Source: Jejuia sp047345485 (GTDB taxonomy: Bacteria; Bacteroidota; Bacteroidia; Flavobacteriales; Flavobacteriaceae). From it: a stretch of DNA of 64,000 nucleotides. The number at the start of each line of letters is the position of its first letter. The first letter of the stretch is position 1. Location: contig NZ_JBLFEN010000001.1 of assembly GCF_047345485.1 (NCBI RefSeq), positions 186,001 through 250,000 on the forward strand, written 5' to 3'. Below, one piece after another: positions 10,501 to 18,658 of this stretch. A program made the translations under genes and the position numbers. Under the pieces are notes generated by a model. It was not told where the DNA came from, did not search any database, and saw only the letters and a list, made by a program, of their open reading frames with translations.

Positions 10501-10597
10501 AGTTACAAGCGGCGGTATTATTAACGGTTTAGGAGTTGATTTCTCTCAAAATCCAGTAGCAAAAACATATTTATTAGGATTAAATTTAACATTATAA
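7574..10597 (+). CDS. susC: SusC-family TonB-dependent outer-membrane transporter
   Basis: 1007 aa. It has a signal peptide, then a carboxypeptidase-regulatory-like beta domain (VSGIITDDQGQPIPGVNIIEKNT, about residues 24-95). A TonB box (LDEVVVIGYG) follows, then a plug (NPAEALQGKAAGVQV, GSRASNGVVLITTKRGK) and a C-terminal beta-barrel ending in an aromatic/hydrophobic strand (YLLGLNLTL). This is the transporter of the glycan locus and would import oligosaccharides with SusD as a lid. It lies 62 bp after the SusE-like gene and 5 bp before SusD. Confidence 0.97.
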   Translation: MKQLVLTLISALCLSLTGASQNQVSGIITDDQGQPIPGVNIIEKNTTNGYVSDFDGNYTMTVGDNAILVFSYVGYKTQEIAVDNKSIINITMVTDNAQLDEVVVIGYGAVKREKIATSMVTVEGEEIAKQVASNPAEALQGKAAGVQVLSSGGSPGASPRIVIRGITTANATTNPLIVIDGVLQPNGTSLNAVNAQDIASFEILKDASASAIYGSRASNGVVLITTKRGKSGKSTVSVDLNYGVQGWDRIESAGAQEYIRIQNARRINDGNAPLFNPDDFGEGTDWWNEVVDNFSPVVNANVRASGGNEDIKYSGSLGLFDQKANYSKGFYQRITGRFNVDFKISDKVSIKQDLSPRLERWENTPNLLFNSLRIDPLTNVFVPQSERVGRNEFSIFEESQNLVPNPVAQLARQFNENEFFAFFSNTQLNYKINQNFTFSSQFGLNISRQTSTTFNPEYEISPTRLLEINNLTKTVTNNFDYVINNTITFDKTINDKHYLNILGGILFDSENFDNLQGFRDGLPSNTNVNLRQLNAAEGETIRAFGNEETNNILSGVFRTIYSYDNKYFVNGSVRVDNSSRFAKGNRTGIFSSVAFAWDIDSEDFFKSETINNLRLKVAAGEVGNQIINRNGQFFSVGSGNFVFGGDRVVANFLGQFGNPNLRWETVRDQNFGFQMGLFNNTITIDAEYYIKTSEDLLFSVETPNFTGIPGRVAQNVGSIESKGIDVTIGYNKNWDDFNIGVNLTVSTNESKAIELAPGNEIILGQRRPRLEGRSVKITELGQPVGLFQGFETDGIFQNQTELNSHTSEDGTIIQPDAQAGDLRFVDQNGDGVLNDDDVVTIGNPFPDFYGGLNVNMGYKNFDFSMQWYGTFGNDVFNVNTEYITAGTQGLNTFAGLENQVWTPENTGARYPRFTENDPNGNYQKPSDLFIEDGSYLRLRNIQLGYNFKLKGISKCRLYLAGQNLITITDYSGFDPEVTSGGIINGLGVDFSQNPVAKTYLLGLNLTL

Positions 10598-10602
10598 AAA
10601 TT

Positions 10603-12183
10603 ATGAAAAAGATTGTTTTATTTTTAACTATTTGCACAGCTCTATTGAGCGTAAGTTGTGACCAAGATCAAATTTTAGACCAACCCATACAGGGTAGACA
10701 GCAGTTAGATGATTTTTTCTCTTCAGCTGATAATTCAGAGTTTTTTGTAAACGGTATATATCAACTCGTAAACGGAACTAATTGGAATCAAGTTAATTTT
10801 CAAAGGCAGATTAACGAAATGGCGTCTGATGATAATTGGGCCGGAAATACAAGACAGCCAAGACCTGATATTACAGGTATAGCTCAATACAACGTATTTC
10901 CAGGTTCTACATATTTTAATCTATTTTGGGAAAACCATTATATAGGTATTACTAGAGCTAATATATCTTTAGATAGAATACCAAATATAGATTTTGATGA
11001 AACTCAAAAAAATCAATTATTAGCTGAAGCTAAATTTTTAAGAGCGTTTTTCTATTTTGATTTGGTTAGAAATTTTGGCGGTGTACCAATTGTAGAATCC
11101 TACAACGAAATTTTAGAACCAACTATTAATGATAAAGAAAGAGCAACTGTAGCTGAAGTATATGAGTTTGTTGAAAAAGATTTAATTGATGCAATTGCTG
11201 CATTACCACTTAAAAGCGAACAATCTGCTGAGCAAGGAGGTAGAGCTACTAAAGGTGCGGCTCAATCTCTTTTAGCTAAAGTGTATTTATTTGAAGAAAA
11301 ATGGGCAGAAGCTCAAGCCATGGCAAAAACTGTTATGGATTCTGGAGAATATGCCTTAGAAACGGATTTTGCTGATATATATAGAGTTGGAAATTTAAAT
11401 GGAATTGAAACTATTTTTGAAGTTCAGTATATAAATAATCAAACGTTTAATGGCGTAGGAGGACAGTTTGCCATAACCAATGGAAGTCGTGGAGATCGCG
11501 GATGGGGTTGGGCTTCACCAACAAGTGACTTAGAAAATGCTTTTTTAAGTGAAGGTGACGAAATAAGACTACGTTCTACAATAATTAAACATGGCGAATC
11601 AGTTTTTGGAGATCCAGCTGTTACCTCTTTTGATGGAAGACCAACTGAAAATAAATCTGGACGTACAAATAGAAAATATTATATACCAACAGCAGAAAGA
11701 CCAGAACCTTATCAAAGAGGTCAGTTACCTTTACACTATATACACTTAAGATTAGCAGATGTAATTTTAATACATGCTGAGGCTGCTTATTTTAATGGTG
11801 ATGAAACATCTGCTAAAAATTCTTTAGAATTAATAAGAGATAGAGTTGAGCTTGATACTAACATGTCTTTATCTGGAGCAGCTTTAAGAGATGCAATTTG
11901 GAAAGAAAGACGTTTAGAATTAGCACTAGAGCAACATAGGCTTTACGATATTAGAAGACAAAAAATAAATGGTGTACCAAGAATAGCTCTAATTTTAGGT
12001 CCAAATGGGTCTTTTGTAAAATATAATACTGAAGAAAGCACAGATCCGTTTGAAACTACTAATCTGCTTGAACCACAGAATAGTGGTACTCTATTTGACG
12101 CCAACATTCATATGCTTTGGCCAGTGCCACCAGAAGAAATTCAACTATCAAGAGGTAAAATTATTCAAAATCCAGGATACTAA
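10603..12183 (+). CDS. susD: SusD/RagB-family glycan-binding lipoprotein
   Basis: 526 aa lipoprotein (lipobox SVSC, Cys19). It has the SusD alpha-helical TPR-like core: AKFLRAFFYFDLVRNFGGVPIV (about residues 140-160), GGRATKGAAQSLLAKVYLFEEKWAEA, then the C-terminal RLADVILIHAEAAY and ERRLELALEQHRLYDIRR signatures. It partners the SusC barrel encoded 5 bp upstream and binds oligosaccharides at the cell surface. Normal family length. Confidence 0.97.
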   Translation: MKKIVLFLTICTALLSVSCDQDQILDQPIQGRQQLDDFFSSADNSEFFVNGIYQLVNGTNWNQVNFQRQINEMASDDNWAGNTRQPRPDITGIAQYNVFPGSTYFNLFWENHYIGITRANISLDRIPNIDFDETQKNQLLAEAKFLRAFFYFDLVRNFGGVPIVESYNEILEPTINDKERATVAEVYEFVEKDLIDAIAALPLKSEQSAEQGGRATKGAAQSLLAKVYLFEEKWAEAQAMAKTVMDSGEYALETDFADIYRVGNLNGIETIFEVQYINNQTFNGVGGQFAITNGSRGDRGWGWASPTSDLENAFLSEGDEIRLRSTIIKHGESVFGDPAVTSFDGRPTENKSGRTNRKYYIPTAERPEPYQRGQLPLHYIHLRLADVILIHAEAAYFNGDETSAKNSLELIRDRVELDTNMSLSGAALRDAIWKERRLELALEQHRLYDIRRQKINGVPRIALILGPNGSFVKYNTEESTDPFETTNLLEPQNSGTLFDANIHMLWPVPPEEIQLSRGKIIQNPGY

Positions 12184-12209
12184 TTATTAAAATTTTTAAT
12201 AAACCAAAA

Positions 12210-13838
12210 TTGATGTTTGAGTTTTTCAAAGGCGTTCTATGTTTTGTTTGTATATCAATGTTAGTTATAGCTTGTAGTTCTGATACTGCAACTAATCCTG
12301 ACGATCCTAAATTTGATATGCCCGAACAGGGTATTACTCTAAATCTTGAAAATACATTTCAAACTATAGATCATTTTGGAGCATCAGGTGGTTTTCAAGA
12401 CCAATGGGTGGGCAAATGGCCAGAAGCTTCTAAAGCGCCTATAGCAAAGTTGTTATTTAGTAGTGAAACTGATGCTCAAGGAAATCCCTTGGGTATTGGT
12501 CTCTCACTATGGCGAACAATAATTGGCGATGGTGCTGCAGATCAAGCTAGCAGTGGTTTTAAATCAACATCATGGTTTAGAGAAACAGAATGTTATCTAG
12601 ACGAGGCAGGTAATTATGACTTTACAAAACAATCAGGCGAGCAATGGTTTTTATCTAAAGCGCGCGAGTATGGAGTTTCTAAATTTACAGCTTGGGCAAC
12701 AACGCCACCTTATTTTATGACTAAAAACGGTTATACCTTTAGTACTAGTGATGTTAATGGTTTTAATTGTGAAGCATCTAACTATGAGGCTTACGCAAAA
12801 TTTTTAACAACGGTTGTAAAGCGCTATGAAGATGAAGGTTACAATTTTGAAACAGTATGTGCTTTTAATGAAACGCAATACGATTGGAATGCAGCAATAG
12901 GCGATGCTAGTCAATCTGGTACAAAAGCGTTTAATGCCGAAGTAGCAGCTGTAACAAGAATAATGGATAGTGAGTTTAATACACAAGGTGTAAAAGCAAA
13001 AATCATGATTCCAGAAGCAGCTCAACTAAAATATTTATTTGAAGGCACTCAAAATACCACAAATCAAGTAAATGAGTTTTTTAACTCTAGTAGTTCTAAT
13101 TACATCGGTAATTTATCCTCAGTTTCTAATAATATAGCTGGTCATAGTTACTTTAGTAATGGTACAACCAATGAGTCTTTAAGACAACGAAAATCATTAC
13201 GTACTTCATTATCGAGTTTTGGATTAAATTATTGGCAAACAGAATATAGTTTGCTTGGTGGTACATACCAACAAGAACGCGATATTACAACTTTAAGTCC
13301 AATAGATTATGGACTTTGGCTTAGTAGAATCATACATACAGATTTGGTGTTTGGTAACGCTACAGGATGGAGTTTTTGGACCGCCCTAAATCAATCAACT
13401 TTTGGTGATCATCCAGATCGTTTTAATTTGATTTTGTATAAACCAAATTCAAATAGTCCATCACATACCGATGGTAGTTTTGAAGATAATAAATTGCTGT
13501 GGGCATTAGGTAATTTTAGTCGTTTTGTAAGACCAGGAATGGTAAGATTTGAAATAAATGATCCTGATTATAGTGATGAGACTTCAGTTGAAAATTTTAT
13601 GATATCAGGATACACAAATGCGCTAAATAAAGAAATAGTTTTGGTTTGTGTAAACAACACAGATAATAGTAGAGATATTTATTTAGAAAATTATGGGATT
13701 GATTTTGAAGTTGTAAATAATAGTTTCGATACATATACAACATCATCTGGTAGCAATTTACGAAAAGCTACAGTGCAGTTTGATGGTATTTCAATACCAA
13801 AAAAGTCTATAGTTACACTTAAAGGAACTATAAAATAA
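12210..13838 (+). CDS. GH30-family glycoside hydrolase, lipoprotein
   Basis: 542 aa lipoprotein (Cys22). The motif after the cysteine, TNPDDPKFD, is shared with other enzymes here. The GH30 N-terminal signature IDHFGASGGFQDQWVGKWP begins near residue 53. The likely acid/base is Glu221 in AFNETQYDW and the nucleophile Glu345 in YWQTEYS. A C-terminal beta domain ends the protein, as usual in GH30. Characterised relatives act on beta-1,6-galactan or beta-1,6-glucan, so an endo-beta-1,6-glycanase is plausible, but the subfamily cannot be fixed by eye. It starts 26 bp after susD and is probably surface-anchored. Confidence 0.85.
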   Translation: MMFEFFKGVLCFVCISMLVIACSSDTATNPDDPKFDMPEQGITLNLENTFQTIDHFGASGGFQDQWVGKWPEASKAPIAKLLFSSETDAQGNPLGIGLSLWRTIIGDGAADQASSGFKSTSWFRETECYLDEAGNYDFTKQSGEQWFLSKAREYGVSKFTAWATTPPYFMTKNGYTFSTSDVNGFNCEASNYEAYAKFLTTVVKRYEDEGYNFETVCAFNETQYDWNAAIGDASQSGTKAFNAEVAAVTRIMDSEFNTQGVKAKIMIPEAAQLKYLFEGTQNTTNQVNEFFNSSSSNYIGNLSSVSNNIAGHSYFSNGTTNESLRQRKSLRTSLSSFGLNYWQTEYSLLGGTYQQERDITTLSPIDYGLWLSRIIHTDLVFGNATGWSFWTALNQSTFGDHPDRFNLILYKPNSNSPSHTDGSFEDNKLLWALGNFSRFVRPGMVRFEINDPDYSDETSVENFMISGYTNALNKEIVLVCVNNTDNSRDIYLENYGIDFEVVNNSFDTYTTSSGSNLRKATVQFDGISIPKKSIVTLKGTIK

Positions 13839-13909
13839 TTGCAGTGAATGTTTCATAATGTAAACGTCATAAGTTTAAAATATGAGACATTAATTTAAAA
13901 AAAGAAAAT

Positions 13910-15328
13910 ATGTTAAAAATTAAAAAAATTATTACGTTAGTTTTAGTAGGTATTATTTTTTCGTGTAGTACAAGCGAACCTACAGATCCAAATGATCCTA
14001 AATTTGGAGAACCAGATGATAAAGACGATGATCCTGTAGAAGTAAATGCAGATATTACTTTAACAGTAGATGCTACCGATGGCGTAGATATAAACCCTTT
14101 ACTATTTGGTGTTAATAATGACTGGAGACAAATACCAGATAATACATTTACTAATTTTGCAACCACACTTGGTAATATTGGCACAACGGTGGTGAGATAT
14201 CCTGGTGGTTGGGAATCAGAATTTTATGCTTGGACTAGTAATACAACTCCGGGATGGAATAATACACCATCGCAACCAGGAGCATCTGTTGCTTCGCTAA
14301 AAAGTAATGTGTCTAGTTATAGCATTGTTATACCAACTACAGCGGCGATGAATACTACTGTTGGCTCTTCACAATACAATACAGCAATGAACAATCTGAA
14401 AGCTAGGACCAAAGAGGCCATTACGGTTTCAAATATTGGCAATGGTATTGTGGAAATTGGTAACGAATGGTGGTTACAATTTGCCGGTGGTGGTACTAGA
14501 GCTCAAAAATTAGACAAATACGTTAATGTAGCTATGGACTTAGCTGAATATATTGAAAGTGAATTTCCAAATAGAACATTCAAATTATTAGTAAATGGCG
14601 ATTATACAGAACCACAAGAATTTACTACTATGAAGAATAAATTCACTAAGGCTTATGATGCTATTGATGGTGTAGCACTACATACCTACACAGGATACAC
14701 TACTGATACGCATAACATTGCAGATTTAGAAAAACGTATTATTGATTGTGCAAATAACTTTAACCCTAATAAAAACTTTAAATATTTATCAGAATGGATG
14801 CCTTCAAGAGATTACAATGAAAGAGCACTTTATATGGAAGCAGCTAACATTATTCCAGACATTATTCAAATTTATGGAAGAACAGGTTCTGAAGCTGCCG
14901 CATTTTGGCCTCCAATAAACACCTCAATACCTGGCTTAGGTTTAACAAACTGGAATTATACTAAAGTATTTCCAACGGGTCAGATTTTAGGAGATATGGC
15001 GGAGTCATACAGAGGAAAGGCTTTAAAAACGACTTCGAATAAATTCCATTTAGCTGCAGCATTACAAGACGCAGAAACCATGGTTTTATATATTACTGGG
15101 GCTAAGGAAAGTGGTAAAAAAGTTGCTGTAAAAGTTAGCGGATTTAACATAACTTCTATCGAAAAGGTAGAGCGTTTTGTCCCTTTTGATTATAGTGATA
15201 CCGCAAAAGCTGAGGCTTATATAGAGCAAACAGCAACTGCACAATTGTCTACAGATAATGAAGTTGTATTAGACGTAAATAAAGAAGGCCTTTATCAAAT
15301 TTATAAGGTAGTTATAAAAGGAAACTAA
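13910..15328 (+). CDS. Clan GH-A glycoside hydrolase, arabinofuranosidase-like (GH39/GH51/GH79 type), lipoprotein
   Basis: 472 aa lipoprotein (Cys19) with the acidic linker TDPNDPKFGEPDDKDDD. The catalytic domain begins with INPLLFGVNNDWR and TTVVRYPGGWESEFYAW, the beta-strand pattern seen in GH51/GH79-like barrels. The likely acid/base is Glu186 in EIGNEWW and the nucleophile Glu295 in LSEWMPS, the Asn-Glu...Glu pair of clan GH-A. A small beta domain follows (VLYITGAKESGKKVAVKVSGF). The family is uncertain; alpha-L-arabinofuranosidase or beta-glucuronidase activity would both fit a side-chain-removing role beside GH30 and GH2. Confidence 0.72.
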   Translation: MLKIKKIITLVLVGIIFSCSTSEPTDPNDPKFGEPDDKDDDPVEVNADITLTVDATDGVDINPLLFGVNNDWRQIPDNTFTNFATTLGNIGTTVVRYPGGWESEFYAWTSNTTPGWNNTPSQPGASVASLKSNVSSYSIVIPTTAAMNTTVGSSQYNTAMNNLKARTKEAITVSNIGNGIVEIGNEWWLQFAGGGTRAQKLDKYVNVAMDLAEYIESEFPNRTFKLLVNGDYTEPQEFTTMKNKFTKAYDAIDGVALHTYTGYTTDTHNIADLEKRIIDCANNFNPNKNFKYLSEWMPSRDYNERALYMEAANIIPDIIQIYGRTGSEAAAFWPPINTSIPGLGLTNWNYTKVFPTGQILGDMAESYRGKALKTTSNKFHLAAALQDAETMVLYITGAKESGKKVAVKVSGFNITSIEKVERFVPFDYSDTAKAEAYIEQTATAQLSTDNEVVLDVNKEGLYQIYKVVIKGN

Positions 15329-15366
15329 AATTGGTGATAAACTATTTAAAGCATAGAATAACTAAG

Positions 15367-16968
15367 ATGAAATCACCTTTATTGATAATAGCAGTTATTC
15401 TGTGTTTTATGAGTTCTATTACGTTGCACTCTTGTAAACCATCAAATACCTTTAATAATATTACAATTGATACAAATATTACGTATCAAACTATGGAAGG
15501 TTTTGGAGCATCAGATGCATGGAGATGTGAGTATGTTGGAAAAAATTGGCCTAATAATAAAAAGGAAAAGATAGCTGAACTATTATTTAGTAAGGAGATT
15601 GATTCCCAAGGAAACCCTAAAGGTATTGGATTATCAATATGGCGATTTTATATTGGAGCGGGAACTGCAGAACAAGGCACAGATTCAGACATAAAAAACG
15701 AGTGGCGTAGAGGAGAATCTTTTATTGATGCTAATGGAAATTATGATTGGAGCAAACAAGAAGGTCAGCAATGGTTTTTGCAAAAAGCGAAGTCTTATGG
15801 TGTTGATAAATTTTTAGCATTTTCAATATCGGCACCTGTACATTGGACTAAAAATGGAAAAGGCTATAACAATGATTTGATAAATGGCACGCTCAATATT
15901 CAAGAGGATAAATACGACGATTATGCTGAATTTATGGTTGAAGTATTGAATCATTTTGAAACAAAAAATATTTCATTTGATTATTTAAGTCCAATAAACG
16001 AACCACAATGGGAATGGGAGAAAAAAACACAAGAAGGTACGCCAGCTACCAATGCTGATATTACTAAGTTGTCTTATATGCTCAACGACGAATTAAAAAA
16101 TACCAATTTAAATACGAAAATTGTTTTAGGAGAAGCAGCAGATTTACGTTGGTTGTATTCATCATTCAATAAGCCAAATAGAGGTAGTCAAATTGAGTAT
16201 TTTTTTGGAGAAAATGGAACAGCTAAAAACCTGAAACATGTTAAAAAGACAATATCAGGTCATAGCTATTTTACAACATGGCCAGTAGATAGTTTGATAC
16301 AGATACGCCAAAAATTAAATGATAAATTTAAAAAGCATAACATTGATTATTGGCAAAGTGAATTCTGTATTCTTGAAAATACTGATGATATTGGAGGAGG
16401 AAGTAAAAGAGATTTAGGTATTGATACGGCACTTTATGTGGCAAGAGTTATGCATGCTGATTTAACTTTAGCGAATGCTAGTTCATGGCAATGGTGGACA
16501 GCGTTAACAAATGCAGATTATAAGGATGGTTTGATTTATTTGGATTCTGGTGATACATCTGACCTATTCAATTTAGATAAAATGAAAAGTGATGGTGATT
16601 TTCATGACTCGAAACTTTTATGGGCTTTAGGAAATTATTCAAGATTTGTTAGTCCTGGTATGGTTCGAGTTGGTTTAGAATTACAACTAAATAATATATC
16701 ATTAGAATTACAACTAAATAATATATCAATTGAAGAGCAATACAGAGATGTTATGCTTTCAGCTTATATGGATAAATCATTATCAAAAATGGTAATTGTT
16801 GCCATTAATTACAGTAATGAAAATAAAGCAATTAATATTTCAAACTGTAAAGTCGATAACGTATATGTAACATCAACGGATAAGAATTTAGAAAAACAAG
16901 AAATATCAGATAATAAAATAATATTAGAGGCACGTTCTATTAATACATTAACAGGAAGCGTCTTATAA
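15367..16968 (+). CDS. GH30-family glycoside hydrolase (beta-1,6-galactanase-like), lipoprotein
   Basis: 533 aa from the ATG at 15367. This start gives a clean lipoprotein signal (lipobox LHSC, Cys23); a TTG at 15331 would add 12 polar residues before it. The GH30 signature is MEGFGASDAWRCEYVGKNWP. The acid/base is Glu212 in SPINEPQWEW and the nucleophile Glu332 in DYWQSEF. SPINEPQWEW is the form I associate with endo-beta-1,6-galactanases (GH30_5). It is a paralogue of the GH30 enzyme at 12210. Near residues 437-454 a nine-residue stretch (LELQLNNIS) is exactly duplicated in tandem. Confidence 0.85.
   Translation: MKSPLLIIAVILCFMSSITLHSCKPSNTFNNITIDTNITYQTMEGFGASDAWRCEYVGKNWPNNKKEKIAELLFSKEIDSQGNPKGIGLSIWRFYIGAGTAEQGTDSDIKNEWRRGESFIDANGNYDWSKQEGQQWFLQKAKSYGVDKFLAFSISAPVHWTKNGKGYNNDLINGTLNIQEDKYDDYAEFMVEVLNHFETKNISFDYLSPINEPQWEWEKKTQEGTPATNADITKLSYMLNDELKNTNLNTKIVLGEAADLRWLYSSFNKPNRGSQIEYFFGENGTAKNLKHVKKTISGHSYFTTWPVDSLIQIRQKLNDKFKKHNIDYWQSEFCILENTDDIGGGSKRDLGIDTALYVARVMHADLTLANASSWQWWTALTNADYKDGLIYLDSGDTSDLFNLDKMKSDGDFHDSKLLWALGNYSRFVSPGMVRVGLELQLNNISLELQLNNISIEEQYRDVMLSAYMDKSLSKMVIVAINYSNENKAINISNCKVDNVYVTSTDKNLEKQEISDNKIILEARSINTLTGSVL
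16675..16728 (+). repeat. Perfect 27-bp tandem duplication inside the GH30 gene
   Basis: Bases 16675-16701 and 16702-16728 are identical and adjacent. The unit length is a multiple of three, so the reading frame is kept and nine residues (LELQLNNIS) are doubled in the C-terminal beta domain. Absence of any difference suggests a recent slippage event. Confidence 0.97.
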
Positions 16969-16984
16969 ACACATAAATGTCTAT

Positions 16985-18607
16985 ATGAATTTTTTAAGAA
17001 TCAGATTAGTTAAATTTGAGTTAGTTTTAGTTTATGGTCTTTGTTTTGCAGCCATATTTTTTAGTGGCTGTAAGGACAAGGACGTTAAAGAGCCAATTAA
17101 AACTAAAAAACCTAACATCGTTTTTATTCTTGCTGATGATTTAGGGGCTCATGACTTAAGTTATTCTGGTAGCAACTATTATGAAACGCCAAACATTGAT
17201 GCTATTGCTACAGAGGGTGTTCAATTTACACAAGGTTACGCAGCGTGCCAAGTATGTAGTCCTTCAAGAGCAAGCCTTATGTTGGGGCAATATACTGCGC
17301 GTCATGGTGTAACCGATTGGATTGGTGCTGCAACAGGTGAAAAATGGGGCGATTACTACAATACTAAAGTAATGCCTCCTGAATATGCGCATGCTTTACC
17401 GGTAGAAAGCACAACAATTGCAGAGGCTTTTAAACAAAATGGATACAAAACTTTTTTTGCTGGAAAATGGCATCTTGGTGATGAACCTTTTACACCAGAA
17501 AGTAACGGTTTTGATATTAATATAGGCGGCTGGGAAGTAGGTGGCCCCAAAGGTGGATATTACGCACCTTGGAGAAATCCAAAGCTAGATTATAAGTATG
17601 AAGGTGAAAATTTGACAAAACGCTTAGCTTTAGAAACTGCTGATTTTATCACAGCTAATAAAGACGAACCCTTTTTTGCATTCTTATCCTTTTATGCTGT
17701 ACACGGACCAATAGAAACTACTGAAGAAAAATGGAGCAAATATAGAAATAAAGCAGAGGCACAAGGCATTCCAGAATCTGGTTTTGAAATGGAGGCAAGA
17801 CTGCCTATTCGAAATGTGCAAGATAACCCTATTTATGCAGGTTTAGTTGAATCTATGGATGATGCTGTTGGTGTAGTTTTACAACGCTTAAAGGAACTTG
17901 ATTTAGATGAGAATACCATCATAATGTTCACTTCAGATAATGGTGGTGTAGCTAGTGGTGATGCCTTTTCAACAACAAATGCGCCTTTAAGAGGTGGTAA
18001 AGGATATCAATGGGAAGGTGGTATTAGAGAGCCATACCTTATTAAAGCACCAATGTTAGAAAAAGCAGCCAAAACTATTGATTATCCAGTTTCAGGTATT
18101 GATTTTTATCCTACGTTATTAGACTTGGCAGGTGTTAAAAAAGATCCAAACCATATAGTGGACGGAGTAAGTTTAGTGCCACTTTTAAAAGGAAATTCTT
18201 TAGATACAAGACCTTTATTTTGGCACTACCCACATTATGGAAATCAAGGTGGAGATCCTGTGAGTATTATCAGGAAAGAAGAATATAAGCTCATCCACTA
18301 CTGGGAAGATGGGCACGATGAATTATATAACTTATCAACTGATGCTGGTGAAAAAAATGATATTTCAAAAGAAAATAAAGACATCGCTCAAAGCTTAAGA
18401 AGCGAATTAGATACTTATCTAGCAAGTGTAAATGCTCGTATTCCAGAAACTTATACAAAATATGACGCTGCAAAGGCAAAAGCGAAAATGGAAGAGCGCA
18501 AAACAAAAATGCTTGCACGACTAGAAAAACAACGCAAAGATTTTTTAAGCAAAGATTTTAACCCTAATAATAACTGGTACGACAGTAGTTTGAATACAAA
18601 AGATTAA
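16985..18607 (+). CDS. Formylglycine-dependent S1 sulfatase, lipoprotein
   Basis: 540 aa. The lipobox cysteine is Cys29 (FFSGC). The sulfatase core begins KPNIVFILADDLG (metal-binding Asp pair). The formylglycine site is Cys91 in CSPSRASLMLGQYTARHG, the C-x-P-S-R form matured by a formylglycine-generating or anSME enzyme not present here. GKWHLGDE, SDNGG and GGKGYQWEGGIREP are the other conserved S1 motifs. It would remove sulfate esters from the glycan. It starts 16 bp after the GH30 gene. The lysine-rich C-terminal tail (about residues 490-535) looks like a helical extension. Confidence 0.93.
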   Translation: MNFLRIRLVKFELVLVYGLCFAAIFFSGCKDKDVKEPIKTKKPNIVFILADDLGAHDLSYSGSNYYETPNIDAIATEGVQFTQGYAACQVCSPSRASLMLGQYTARHGVTDWIGAATGEKWGDYYNTKVMPPEYAHALPVESTTIAEAFKQNGYKTFFAGKWHLGDEPFTPESNGFDINIGGWEVGGPKGGYYAPWRNPKLDYKYEGENLTKRLALETADFITANKDEPFFAFLSFYAVHGPIETTEEKWSKYRNKAEAQGIPESGFEMEARLPIRNVQDNPIYAGLVESMDDAVGVVLQRLKELDLDENTIIMFTSDNGGVASGDAFSTTNAPLRGGKGYQWEGGIREPYLIKAPMLEKAAKTIDYPVSGIDFYPTLLDLAGVKKDPNHIVDGVSLVPLLKGNSLDTRPLFWHYPHYGNQGGDPVSIIRKEEYKLIHYWEDGHDELYNLSTDAGEKNDISKENKDIAQSLRSELDTYLASVNARIPETYTKYDAAKAKAKMEERKTKMLARLEKQRKDFLSKDFNPNNNWYDSSLNTKD

Positions 18608-18658
18608 TTGTTTTACAAACTATAAGAACGACTAACTAACCAAACAAACTAATCTATA

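Noticed and set aside
15331..15366. TTG start adding 12 residues to the second GH30 protein
   Set aside because: The ATG at 15367 gives a clean lipoprotein signal peptide; the extension is polar and would disturb it.
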